From Amycolatopsis pretoriensis (lineage in GTDB: Bacteria > Actinomycetota > Actinomycetes > Mycobacteriales > Pseudonocardiaceae), in the NCBI RefSeq assembly GCF_900107925.1, contig NZ_FNUJ01000003.1, forward strand, positions 558,001 through 622,000: DNA of 64,000 nucleotides, read 5' to 3'. A model generated the notes under the pieces. That model ran no database searches. It had not been told where the DNA came from and worked only from the letters and a program-made list of their open reading frames with translations. The position numbers and the translations under genes were made by a program. Below, piece after piece: positions 1 through 7,354 of the stretch; position 1 is the stretch's first letter, and each line of letters starts with the position of its first letter.

Positions 1-50
1 CCCGTTCGGGCGATATGCCGAGCGGAAGATCCGACTCTGAGGGGAATTCG

Positions 51-941
51 ATGCGCAAGACCACCTTGGTCGCCGCCAGCGCCGCCGTGCTGGCGCTGAC
101 GCTGACGGCGTGCAGTGGCAACTCCGGCACCGCCCAGCCGGCCGCCGCCGGCAGCCAGACCCAGGCCGAGGGCGGCAGCGGCCTCGCCTCGCCGTTCACC
201 GACGCGATCGCGCTGGCCTCGGCGTCCAAGCAGGGCACCGAGAAGTCGAAGTCGGCGAAGTTCACCATGGAGGGCTCGGCCGCCGGCCAGACCCTCAGCG
301 CGAGCGGCGCGATGGCCTTCGACGGCGCGAACACCAAGTTCTCGATGTCGACCACCACCGCCGGTGAGACCACCGAGATGCGCATGGTCGACAAGGTCAT
401 GTACATCAAGCTGCCCGCCGACCAGCAGAAGCAGATGGGCACCGACAAGGCGTGGGCCAAGATCTCGGCCGACGGCACGGACCCGATCTCGCAGGCGATG
501 GGCACCGCGATGTCGCAGTCGGCGGACCAGAGCGACCCGAGCAAGATCCTGGACCAGGTCTCGAAGGCCGGCCGGATCATCTCGTCCGACCAGACCGAGC
601 TGAACGGCGAGAAGGTCAACCACTACAAGGTGGAACTCGACGTCGCGAAGGCGATCGACCAGTTCACCGGCCAGGTCCCGGCCGCCGCGCGCGACCAGAT
701 CAACGAGAAGCTCAAGGGCAAGGACCTCAAGATCCCGGCCGAGCTGTGGCTGGACAAGGACAACCTGCCGGTGCAGGTCACCATGGACCAGGGTCCGATG
801 ATGCAGGCGCTGGGCGCGCCGGCCGGGGACGCGAAGTTCACGATGAAGTACAGCGACTGGGGCACCACGGTCGACGTGACGGCCCCGCCGGCCGACCAGG
901 TCGTCGACTTCGGCGAGCTGATGAAGAAGGCCGGTCGCTGA
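51..941 (+). CDS. Secreted lipoprotein of unknown function
   Basis: Exported lipoprotein of 296 residues. The start at 51 follows a GAGGGGAA ribosome-binding site and gives a clean lipoprotein signal: basic MRK, a hydrophobic run, and lipobox LTAC with the lipid-bearing Cys at residue 21. An in-frame ATG at 15 would add 12 residues unlike a signal peptide and is not preferred. The mature part is rich in Lys, Asp and Gln and shares landmarks with the neighbour at 1005: ADGTDPISQ, NHYKVELD, ELWLD and YSDWG. The two are tandem paralogues. The pattern recalls LppX/LprG-type lipid-carrier lipoproteins, but that is inference from layout only. A strong terminator follows directly, so the gene is probably transcribed alone. 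Confidence 0.85.
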   Translation: MRKTTLVAASAAVLALTLTACSGNSGTAQPAAAGSQTQAEGGSGLASPFTDAIALASASKQGTEKSKSAKFTMEGSAAGQTLSASGAMAFDGANTKFSMSTTTAGETTEMRMVDKVMYIKLPADQQKQMGTDKAWAKISADGTDPISQAMGTAMSQSADQSDPSKILDQVSKAGRIISSDQTELNGEKVNHYKVELDVAKAIDQFTGQVPAAARDQINEKLKGKDLKIPAELWLDKDNLPVQVTMDQGPMMQALGAPAGDAKFTMKYSDWGTTVDVTAPPADQVVDFGELMKKAGR

Positions 942-954
942 GACTCTGAGTAAA

Positions 955-996
955 AGCGGCTCCCCCGAACGGGTTCGGGGGAGCCGCTGTGTTTTT
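955..996 (+). terminator. Intrinsic terminator after first lipoprotein
   Basis: Perfect 16-bp inverted repeat (955-970 with 973-988) built on AGCGGCTCCCCCGAAC, followed by a GTGTTTTT tract. It lies 13 bases after the stop of the first lipoprotein gene and separates it from the paralogue at 1005. Confidence 0.9.
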
Positions 997-997
997 G

Positions 998-1012
998 TTG
1001 CGCCATGCGCAA
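998..1012. promoter_or_regulatory. Dyad TTGCG-N5-CGCAA over a start codon
   Basis: Perfect dyad TTGCGCCATGCGCAA that includes the ATG at 1005. The same layout (TTGCG, five bases, CGCAA) occurs in weaker form at the iclR start (18782-18796) and near 6397 and 22308. It may be an IclR-type operator. Part of the right arm is forced by the MRK codons of the lipoprotein, so chance is a real alternative. Confidence 0.3.
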
Positions 1013-1745
1013 AGCCGCCGCCGTGCTGGTCCTCGCCCTGTTCGCCGGCTCGTGCACGACCCCGTCACAGCCACCGGCGTTCGCCGACGCGCGGGCGCTG
1101 GCCGACGCCGCCACGGCGGCCACCACGAGCGGCGGCTCGGCGAAGTTCGGCACGGACGTCGCGGTCGGCCAGGTCCGGTCGAAGAGCCAGGGCCAGGCGA
1201 AGTTCGGCGCGGGCGGGACGACGCAGGTGCTGACCACCGACTTCATCGGCGAGCCGATGGAGCTGCGTCAGGTGGCGGGGAAGCTGTACGCGAAGGTGCC
1301 GGAGGGATCGCGCGACGAGGTCGGCACGGGCAAGCCGTGGGTGGCGGTCGCGGCGGACGGCACCGACCCGTTCTCCCAGGTGCTCGGCGGCAGCCTGGCG
1401 CAGCTGGCGGCCCAGAACGACCCGGCGCACACGCTGGGCGAGATCCGCACGGCGGGCGCGATCGTCTCGGCCGAGCGCGGGCAGCTGGACGGGGTGACGG
1501 CGGAGCACTACCGCGTCGAGCTGGACCTGGCGCGCCTGGGCGCGGACCTGCCGGCGGGTCTGCCCGCGGGCTCGCTGGGCAAGTTCCCGGTGGAGCTGTG
1601 GCTCGACGATTCGCACCGGCCGCTGCAGATCGTGCTGGACCTTTCGCCGATCCTGCAGGGTTCCGACGCCCGCATCACGACGCGGTATTCGGACTGGGGT
1701 GTGCCCGTCGACGTCCAGCCGCCACCCCCGGGTGAAGTGGGCTAG
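1005..1745 (+). CDS. Secreted lipoprotein, paralogue of gene at 51
   Basis: Exported lipoprotein of 246 residues with lipobox FAGSC and the acylated Cys at residue 17. It shares with the upstream lipoprotein the segments ADGTDPFSQ, EHYRVELDLA, ELWLDD and RYSDWG-VDV, so the pair looks like a tandem duplication that has diverged. It lacks about 50 residues relative to the first copy, mainly in linker regions. No Shine-Dalgarno is visible before the ATG, which sits just downstream of the previous terminator. Transcription may therefore start very close to the ATG (leaderless), or a later GTG could be used. Function unknown. Confidence 0.8.
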   Translation: MRKAAAVLVLALFAGSCTTPSQPPAFADARALADAATAATTSGGSAKFGTDVAVGQVRSKSQGQAKFGAGGTTQVLTTDFIGEPMELRQVAGKLYAKVPEGSRDEVGTGKPWVAVAADGTDPFSQVLGGSLAQLAAQNDPAHTLGEIRTAGAIVSAERGQLDGVTAEHYRVELDLARLGADLPAGLPAGSLGKFPVELWLDDSHRPLQIVLDLSPILQGSDARITTRYSDWGVPVDVQPPPPGEVG

Positions 1746-1778
1746 TCACGTTTCGGCTCGCGGTCTCGTCCAGGCCGT

Positions 1779-2666
1779 ATGAGCAAGCGAGTGATGGTGA
1801 TCGGGGCAACGGGCGTACTGGGTCGGCCGGCGGTGGCCCGCCTGCTGGCGGCGGGGTATTCGGTGAGCGGCTTGGCGCGGTCCGATTCACGGGTGGAGTC
1901 CGTGCGCGCGACGGGTGCGCAGCCGGTCGTGGGCGATCTGTTTTCGACGCCTTCGCTGGTGACGGCGTTGCGCGGACATGACGCGGTGCTGAACCTGGCG
2001 ACGCGGATTCCGCAGAAGATGACTCGCGCGTCCGCGTGGGCGGAGAACGACCGGGTCCGGGTGGCGGGGAGCGCGGCGCTGGCGGCGGCGGTCCGGCAGG
2101 TCGACGAGGTGCGCGTCGTGGTCCAGGAGGGGATCTCGTTCGTGTACGCGGACGGGGGCGCGGCGCTCTTGGCGGAGGACGCACCGCTGCGGCCTCGCGG
2201 GGTGACGGCTTCATCGGTGACGGCGCACGCGAACGTGGCGGCTTTGGAGGACCGCACGGTGGTGCGGCTGCGGATCGGGACGCTACTGGGAACGGACGCG
2301 ATGACCGCGGCGCTGCTGGCGGCGGCCCGCCGCGGAGCGCCGTTGATCATGGGATCGCGTTCAGACTGGACAACGGCGATCCACCCGAGCGATGCGGCCG
2401 CGGCGGCGGTGGCGGCTTTGGACGCGCCTTCGGGCGTTTACAACGTGGGAGCGCCGCCGGTGCTCAAGGGTGAGTTGGGGGCGGTGCTGGCCGAGGCCGC
2501 TGGGGTGCGACGGGCCCGGGCATTGCCGAAGTGGCTGGTCTCGCGGATCTCGTTGGCCGAGCCGATGGGGCGGTCGCAGCGGGTGGTTTCGGAGAAGCTG
2601 ATGGATGCGACCGGATGGAAGTGCGAACGGCCGGTGCCGGGCCCGGAGTGGTTCACGGAGGACTGA
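1779..2666 (+). CDS. NAD(P)-dependent epimerase/dehydratase-like protein
   Basis: Protein of 295 residues of the extended/atypical short-chain dehydrogenase class. A Rossmann glycine motif GATGVLG sits at residues 9-15, followed by alternating beta-alpha segments (VVGDLF, AVLNLATRIPQ). The usual YxxxK catalytic pair is not obvious, which fits NmrA-like or atypical SDR members that bind nucleotide without the classical reaction. The C-terminal part (residues 200-295) carries a substrate-side segment with VYNVGAPP, typical of epimerases. It stands alone, 33 bases after the lipoprotein gene, with no clear partner. Substrate unknown. Confidence 0.75.
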   Translation: MSKRVMVIGATGVLGRPAVARLLAAGYSVSGLARSDSRVESVRATGAQPVVGDLFSTPSLVTALRGHDAVLNLATRIPQKMTRASAWAENDRVRVAGSAALAAAVRQVDEVRVVVQEGISFVYADGGAALLAEDAPLRPRGVTASSVTAHANVAALEDRTVVRLRIGTLLGTDAMTAALLAAARRGAPLIMGSRSDWTTAIHPSDAAAAAVAALDAPSGVYNVGAPPVLKGELGAVLAEAAGVRRARALPKWLVSRISLAEPMGRSQRVVSEKLMDATGWKCERPVPGPEWFTED

Positions 2667-2845
2667 CGCGGCTGCTCTCGGGGCCCGCGCAAGGCCTGTT
2701 CCGCTGTCGCCGCGGCGCGGGTCTCGATCATTGATAGGGCGCCTGCCGCAGCTCTGGACCCTCACTCCGACGGTGACGTGGCCTCAACAACGCCGGGGCT
2801 CGAAGCCGCGGGCCCGAGCAGCAAGGCGCACGCGCACAGCCCTGG

Positions 2846-3060
2846 GTGGTGTTGAGTAACCGTGTCATGAGTTCGGCGGGTGTGTCCCAGTCGAGGGTCA
2901 TTCTGGGGCGGTCGTTGAGTTCAGTGGCGACGGCATCGAGGTGCGCGGCGGTGTGCACCGAGAGGTCGGTGCCTTTGGGGAAGTACTGGCGCAACAGGCC
3001 GTTGGTGTTCTCGTTCGAGCCGCGTTGCCAGGGTGCGTGCCGGTCGCTGATCATCACCAT
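2846..3060 (-). mobile_element. IS30-family transposase remnant (C-terminal end)
   Basis: Only the last part of an IS30-type DDE transposase remains. In minus-strand frame it reads HAPWQRGSNENTNGLLRQ, then QYFPKGTDLS, ELNDRPR and DWDTPAELM, which are hallmarks of the family C-terminus including the region of the final catalytic Glu (the E of NEN). Everything upstream (N-terminal HTH and first two Asp residues) is missing; homology starts abruptly near 3055. The frame runs on past 2846 into unrelated low-complexity sequence. No intact terminal inverted repeats were found. The flanks 2667-2845 and 3061-3248 contain no other recognisable gene. Confidence 0.85.
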
Positions 3061-3248
3061 CGGGTGGCCATCCGCGGCCGCCGCTCCACCGGCGGCGGCG
3101 CTGTGGCCTGGGCCGCCTAAGCCCGCCAGCGTTTCGCGGTCCGGTAACTTACGCTACGCCGATCAGGACCACGCACGACACCGCGCAAGGCCCGGTCTCG
3201 ATCCCGGCTGGACATGAGGCAACTCCTGAACACTCAGGTGTTGCAAGG

Positions 3249-3278
3249 TTGTCCACAGGTCTACTCACCTGTGGACAA
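3249..3278. terminator. Hairpin made of two inverted DnaA-box-like sites
   Basis: Perfect 12-bp inverted repeat TTGTCCACAGGT / ACCTGTGGACAA (3249-3260 and 3267-3278) with a 6-base loop. It lies one base beyond the stop of the minus-strand gene ending at 3280, so a terminator role is plausible, although no T tract follows. Each arm begins with TTGTCCACA, the consensus DnaA box of high-GC actinobacteria. Confidence 0.6.
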
Positions 3279-3279
3279 C

Positions 3280-3771
3280 TCAGAGCAGCTCCAGCAAGAA
3301 CGGCAATTCCTGCGGCGCGTACCAAGCCAATTCATGGTCCTCAGCGTCCCCCAAAGTGAACTCCGCGTCCGGGTCCCCGAGGTCCGCCGCGTCGATCACC
3401 GCCGCCGCGGCTGCCACCGCGTCGGCCGCCTCGGCCGCGTCCACGTGGATCGCCGCCACCGCCGACAGCGGGATCGGGCCGCCTATCCGGACCACCGGGG
3501 CGTCCAGGTCGGGCCGCAACGTCACGCCCTCGACGTCCGCCGAAATCACTACCCGGCGGGGCTCGCCCTTCTCCTCCGCCGCGATCAAACGCAACGAGGC
3601 CCGGGCCGCGTCCAGCAGTGCCGCGTACTCAAGCTCCTCGTCCGAACCGCTCACGTACGCCTCGCGCAACGCCGGCGTCAACGCGAACGCCGTTCCGCTG
3701 CGGGCGCGGAACTCCCCCGAGGACTCGAGGTCGCGAAGCATCGCGATGGTCGCAGGCAGATAGACCCTCAC
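3280..3771 (-). CDS. DUF6912-like conserved hypothetical protein
   Basis: Conserved actinobacterial protein of 163 residues with no known function. The start is a GTG at 3771 that overlaps the TGA of the upstream acyltransferase gene in a GTGA arrangement, so the two are translationally coupled. The N-terminus MRVYLPATIAMLRDL is the recognisable family signature. The rest is acidic and Ala-rich, with a predicted alpha/beta character (RRVVISADVEG, VVRIGGPIPLSAVAAIHVD). No signal peptide or membrane segment. A longer in-frame reading to 4335 is only the antisense-like extension through the acyltransferase gene. Confidence 0.75.
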   Translation of the reverse strand: MRVYLPATIAMLRDLESSGEFRARSGTAFALTPALREAYVSGSDEELEYAALLDAARASLRLIAAEEKGEPRRVVISADVEGVTLRPDLDAPVVRIGGPIPLSAVAAIHVDAAEAADAVAAAAAVIDAADLGDPDAEFTLGDAEDHELAWYAPQELPFLLELL

Positions 3772-5174
3772 CAGTGCGCACCCTTCAGCTCTTCCAGGGA
3801 CTCTTCGATCATCCCGGCCACGAGGTCCACGTCGAACGCGGCCTTGCGGTCGCCGTTCAGTCCGAAGTAGACGCCACCGTGGTAGGACGTCACCCCGATC
3901 GCCAGCGCCTGGGTGCGCATCAGCGGCATGACCGGGAACATCTCGACCAGTCTGGCCTCTCCCGCGTACATCGGCACCTGCGGGCCCGGTGAATTCGTCA
4001 CCATGACGTTGAAGATGCGCCCCGACAGCGACCCCGCCGCCCGGGCGCCGAGGGAATGGAGCGTAGCCGGGGCGAACCCGCCCACCTTGAGCAGCCCGCG
4101 CGCGGCCACCGGGCGCCCTGAATCGAGGTGCTCGGCCATCGCGTGGCCGATGTGCTGCAGCCGCAGCACCGCGTTCGGCTCGCCGACCGGAAGGTCCACC
4201 AGGTACGCGGCCACCTGGTTGCCGACCAGCGCCGGGGTCGAGTACTCCGCCGTCTCCGCGTCGCGGACCGCCAGCGGCACCAGCGCGCGGATCGTCGTCG
4301 TCGGCGTCACCTGCTCTTCGCGCGAAAGCAGCCACTCGCGCAGCGCGCCCGTGATCGCCGCCAGGACGACGTCGTTGACCGTGCCGCCGTGCGCCGCGCG
4401 GATCTTGCGGAAGTCCTCCAGCCGCGTGCGGACCACCGAAAACACGCGGCCGCCGGACACCCGGACGTTCAGCGGGCCGGTCGGCGCCGGCTTCACCAGC
4501 GTGCGCAGCGTCGACGCCACCCCGCCGACCGTCTCGGCGAACTTGCCCGCCGCCGCGAACGCGTCGTTCGCCGCCGACCGGACGTTCTCGACGACCTCGC
4601 CCGGCCGCTGGACACCCTCGCTGACCGCGTCCAGCACCAGCTGCGTGCGGCTCGGCTCGCGCCGCGGCGTCCAGATGTCCTCGAACGGCTCCGGCTCGGC
4701 CGGGGTCGGGTCGAGGATGAGCTGGCCGAGCTCGATCGTGCCGACACCGTCCACAACGGACTGGTGCGTCTTGGTCACCAACGCGACGCGGTCGCCGGCC
4801 AGGCCCTCGATGAAGTACGCCTCCCAGAGCGGCCGTTCCGGCGCCAGCCGCCGTGACATCAGGCGTGCGACCAGGTCGAACAGTTGCTCGTCACTGCCCG
4901 GCTGGGGCAGCGCCGAACGCCGGACGTGGTAGTTGAGGTCGAAGTCGACGTCGTCCACCCAGACCGGCCGCGCCAGGTGTCCCGGCACCTCCGCCACGCG
5001 CTGGCGGTACCGCGGCAGGTACGCCAGCCGCGCGCCGATGAGGTCGAGCAGCTGCGGGTAGCCGAACCCGGACCGCGGCCGCTCGAAGATCGCCACCCCG
5101 CCGACGTGCATCGGCGTCGCGTGGTCCTCGACGTAGAGGAACGAGGCGTCCAGCGCGGAAAGGCGGTCGGGCAT
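3768..5174 (-). CDS. WS/DGAT-type O-acyltransferase with altered HHxxxDG motif
   Basis: Protein of 468 residues of the wax ester synthase / acyl-CoA:diacylglycerol acyltransferase family, which makes storage triacylglycerol or wax esters at the membrane. The ATG at 5174 gives the typical N-terminus MPDRLSALDASFLYVEDH with MHVGG. The C-terminal domain has ALVPLAVR, VGNQVAAYLVDLP and NVMVTNSPGP, all family landmarks. The catalytic motif, normally HHxxxDG, reads THQSVVDG: the first His, Asp and Gly are kept but the second, catalytic His is Gln. This variant may mark an actinobacterial subgroup; activity as an acyltransferase is uncertain. Coupled by overlap to the DUF6912 gene and divergent from the RNA methyltransferase. 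Confidence 0.88.
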   Translation of the reverse strand: MPDRLSALDASFLYVEDHATPMHVGGVAIFERPRSGFGYPQLLDLIGARLAYLPRYRQRVAEVPGHLARPVWVDDVDFDLNYHVRRSALPQPGSDEQLFDLVARLMSRRLAPERPLWEAYFIEGLAGDRVALVTKTHQSVVDGVGTIELGQLILDPTPAEPEPFEDIWTPRREPSRTQLVLDAVSEGVQRPGEVVENVRSAANDAFAAAGKFAETVGGVASTLRTLVKPAPTGPLNVRVSGGRVFSVVRTRLEDFRKIRAAHGGTVNDVVLAAITGALREWLLSREEQVTPTTTIRALVPLAVRDAETAEYSTPALVGNQVAAYLVDLPVGEPNAVLRLQHIGHAMAEHLDSGRPVAARGLLKVGGFAPATLHSLGARAAGSLSGRIFNVMVTNSPGPQVPMYAGEARLVEMFPVMPLMRTQALAIGVTSYHGGVYFGLNGDRKAAFDVDLVAGMIEESLEELKGAHW

Positions 5175-5208
5175 GAGGCGATCGTCGCACAGTGCGAGAC
5201 TGCCCGGT

Positions 5209-5970
5209 GTGGGTGATGAGTCGACGATCTCGCCGAAAGATCGCTTTCTTACGGTGTACGGCCGGAAGCCGGTGCTCGAAGCGCTGGCCGACGCCGGCCT
5301 GCGCGTGGACAAGGTGATCCTCGCCGACACCGCCCGCGGCCCCGGCGCCGCGGAGATCCAGCGCGCCGCGAAGGACGCCGGCGTGCCGGTGCAGCGCGCC
5401 AGCGCGCACCGGGTCAAGGTGCTCGCCGGCAACGGCAAGCAGGACCAGGGCGTGCTCGCCGACGTCGTCGCGCCGCGGATGCGGGCGCTGTCCGCGGCGC
5501 TGGCCGATCGGCGGCCGCCGTCGCGGGTGCTGCTGCTCGACGGCATCACCACGCCCGCGAACGTCGGCATGATCCTGCGGACGGCGACCGCCGCCGGGCT
5601 CGACGGCGTGATCGTGCCGCGGCGCGGCGTCGCGGCGCTGGACCCGCTGGTGGTCAAGGCTTCGGCCGGCGTCGCCTTCCGCGCGCCGGTGCTGCGGTGC
5701 GGCTCCGCTCGCGAAGCCGCCGAAATGCTCAGCGAAGCCGGGTACGGCCTTTACGCGCTGGGCGCGTCGGCGCGCACGACCGTGTTCGACGTCGACCTGC
5801 CGCAGCGCGCCGCGTTCGTGCTCGGCGGCGAGACGGCCGGGGTCGGCGGCGAAGTCGGCGAGCTCGTCACGGAATGGGTGTCGATTCCCATGCCGGGTGA
5901 CGTCGAGTCGCTGAACGTCTCAGCCGCGGCGGCGGTCCTGTCGTTCGAACTGGTCCGCCGCGCCCGCTGA
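5209..5970 (+). CDS. SpoU/TrmH-family RNA 2'-O-methyltransferase
   Basis: SPOUT-class methyltransferase of 253 residues that would transfer methyl from SAM to a ribose 2'-OH of rRNA or tRNA. An N-terminal substrate-binding-like region (LTVYGRKPVLEAL) precedes the SpoU core. The three family motifs are visible: NVGMILRTATAAG (motif 1), VLGGETAGV (motif 2) and SLNVSAAAAVLSFEL (motif 3, cofactor knot). The GTG at 5209 is chosen because the ATG at 5173 would overlap the start of the divergent acyltransferase gene. Only weak ribosome-binding signal is seen. The precise RNA target cannot be read from sequence. Confidence 0.88.
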   Translation: MGDESTISPKDRFLTVYGRKPVLEALADAGLRVDKVILADTARGPGAAEIQRAAKDAGVPVQRASAHRVKVLAGNGKQDQGVLADVVAPRMRALSAALADRRPPSRVLLLDGITTPANVGMILRTATAAGLDGVIVPRRGVAALDPLVVKASAGVAFRAPVLRCGSAREAAEMLSEAGYGLYALGASARTTVFDVDLPQRAAFVLGGETAGVGGEVGELVTEWVSIPMPGDVESLNVSAAAAVLSFELVRRAR

Positions 5971-5973
5971 CAC

Positions 5974-6375
5974 TCACCCGTCCGGGAAAAGCACGCCGAG
6001 CTCGGTGAGCGTTTCCTCGACCGTCCGGTGGTGCACGCCGACCATGCCCGCCTGGACGGCGCCGCGGATGTTCGCGGCGGAGTCGTCGACGAACGCGCAG
6101 CGCACGGCGGGCACGCCGAGCCGTTCGGCCGCGATGAGGTAGACCGCCGGATCCGGTTTGGCGACACCGACCTCGCCGGAAAACACGAGGGCGTCGAAAT
6201 AGTCGAACATCGTGTTCTTGACCTCGGCCGACGCCCCGGGAGCGTTGGACAGCAGCGCGGTGCGGACGCCTCGCTCGCGCGCCGCGGCCAGGTAGTCGTA
6301 GAAGCGGCCGGCGTCGGGATCCGTGAGAACTCCGGCGAAATCGACCAATAACCCCTTCAGCACCCGGCACACCAT
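5974..6375 (-). CDS. Small HAD-superfamily hydrolase
   Basis: Phosphatase-like protein of 133 residues. Motif I is LLVDFAGVLTD with the nucleophile Asp, motif II LLSNAP, motif III Lys in VAKPDP, and motif IV FVDDS. Only about 30 residues separate motifs I and II, so the helical cap usual in HAD-IA members is missing or very short; this is a nearly capless enzyme that might act on bulky substrates. ATG at 6375 is preferred because it places motif I close to the N-terminus; an ATG at 6414 would cover the promoter dyad. It ends three bases from the convergent methyltransferase gene. Confidence 0.8.
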   Translation of the reverse strand: MVCRVLKGLLVDFAGVLTDPDAGRFYDYLAAARERGVRTALLSNAPGASAEVKNTMFDYFDALVFSGEVGVAKPDPAVYLIAAERLGVPAVRCAFVDDSAANIRGAVQAGMVGVHHRTVEETLTELGVLFPDG

Positions 6376-6396
6376 AGCCGGGGCGGCGACGCGTTG

Positions 6397-6411
6397 TCTC
6401 GCATAGCGCAA
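6397..6411. promoter_or_regulatory. Candidate IclR-type operator between divergent genes
   Basis: TCTCGCATAGCGCAA fits TTGCG-N5-CGCAA with two mismatches, and it lies within a longer dyad CGTTGT...ACAACG (6392-6416). A 14-base core (6400-6413) recurs in reverse complement at the iclR start (18780-18793). It sits 17 bases upstream of the HAD gene and in the 186-base gap shared with the DUF6459 gene. Such short matches arise by chance in GC-rich DNA, so position is the main support. Confidence 0.35.
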
Positions 6412-6561
6412 CAACGCGACATGGCGCTTACCGCACGTGCTCGCGCGAATCCATCGCTTCGGCGGTTCTTTGCCGAATCGGGCGATTCCCGTCGCCTTTC
6501 CGGCCCGTTCCTCCCTCTAAGCGGTGGCGACGGCGAAATGCCGCGCCCGGGAGGGGAGGAA

Positions 6562-7026
6562 ATGACCGAGGAACACCGCGTGAGAACGCTGATCCACGCC
6601 GAAGTGCCGCGCCGGGCCGAACGTCCGCCGGCGGTGCCTCCGCACGGGAACCGCGGGGGTGACGCCCGGTGGCCCTCGCCCCGGCAGCTCGAGGCGAGCG
6701 AGGTGGGCCGGCTGCTGACGATGCTGCTGGAGGCCTACGACGGGCGCCGCCCGGTGCCGCAGATCCGGGGCTTGGTGGCGCCGGAGGTGTACGCGGGTCT
6801 GAGCGGGCCGAGGTGGACGCGGCCACGGCACCGGTTGTGCCGCGTCCACACGTGCACGCCGGCGCCGGAGGTGATCGAGGCGTGCACCCGCGTGGAGGCG
6901 GACGGCCGGTCGTTCGCACTGGCGGCCCGCTTCACGCGCACGCCGGCGGGTTGGGTGTGCGTGCGGTTCGCGCTGCTCAAGCCGAGCGGTCCGGCCCGGC
7001 GGACACCCCGGCAGGCGGCGGCGTGA
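6562..7026 (+). CDS. DUF6459 (Rv3235-like) protein
   Basis: Conserved actinobacterial protein of 154 residues, function unknown. ATG at 6562 is supported by the strong purine-rich ribosome-binding site GAGGGGAGGA; the longer frame from 6394 has no such signal. The conserved part lies in residues 40-145: EASEVGRLLTMLLEAYDGRRPVPQIRGLV, read here in pieces, then VHTCTPAPEVIEA and AARFTRTPAGWVCVRF. The family sits next to secA across actinobacteria, as here (only the P450 intervenes). It may have a role related to export or envelope biology, but that rests on location alone. Confidence 0.75.
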   Translation: MTEEHRVRTLIHAEVPRRAERPPAVPPHGNRGGDARWPSPRQLEASEVGRLLTMLLEAYDGRRPVPQIRGLVAPEVYAGLSGPRWTRPRHRLCRVHTCTPAPEVIEACTRVEADGRSFALAARFTRTPAGWVCVRFALLKPSGPARRTPRQAAA

Positions 7027-7212
7027 GAGGGGCCCGCTCAGCCCGAGCACCGCCGCGCCCGCGGCTTGGGTGGCGCGCCCGCTCGACCCCGAGCACCGCC
7101 GAAGCCCGGCGACATGCGGCGGTCGGGTCCAGCACCCGGCAGACCGGCGCGCCGGCCGTCGGCGAGCCGGCGATGCATGCGGTCCGCGCTGCTCAGCCCG
7201 AGCATCGCCGGA

Positions 7213-7307
7213 CCCGAGCGCCCCAATGTGGCCTTCGGTGCGTCTGACGCACCGAAGGCCACATTGGGTGCGTGAGACGCAACCAAGGCCACATTGGGGC
7301 GCTCGGG
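7213..7307. repeat. Nested inverted repeat with CCCAATGTGG modules
   Basis: Two perfect 23-bp inverted repeats are nested. The inner pairs 7222-7244 with 7246-7268 around a single base; the outer pairs 7213-7235 with 7285-7307. All three arms carry the module CCCAATGTGGCCTT or its complement, so alternative hairpins can form. The rest of the gene-free stretch 7027-7354 holds three imperfect copies of CCCGAGCACCGCCG (near 7038, 7086 and 7198) and no coding signal. The element lies between converging genes, so transcription termination is one possible role; it also looks like a dispersed genomic repeat. Confidence 0.85.
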
Positions 7308-7354
7308 CCGGCCCCCAAAGCCCGAAGTCGTGAGTGTTCAGGAGGGTTGTAACC

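Noticed and set aside
2728..3060. Intact transposase gene
   Set aside because: Only the C-terminal portion is present; N-terminal domain and two of three catalytic residues are missing.
3249..3278. Replication origin
   Set aside because: Only two DnaA boxes, no AT-rich unwinding region and no dnaA, dnaN or parAB genes nearby.
5175..5657. N-terminal extension of the acyltransferase frame
   Set aside because: It overlaps the methyltransferase gene and lacks family sequence; the ATG at 5174 gives the standard N-terminus.
7038..7292. Small minus-strand frame with repeated HAPNVAFGASDAPKATLG
   Set aside because: It is translation of the inverted-repeat element; peptides arise from the DNA repeat and no ribosome-binding site is seen.
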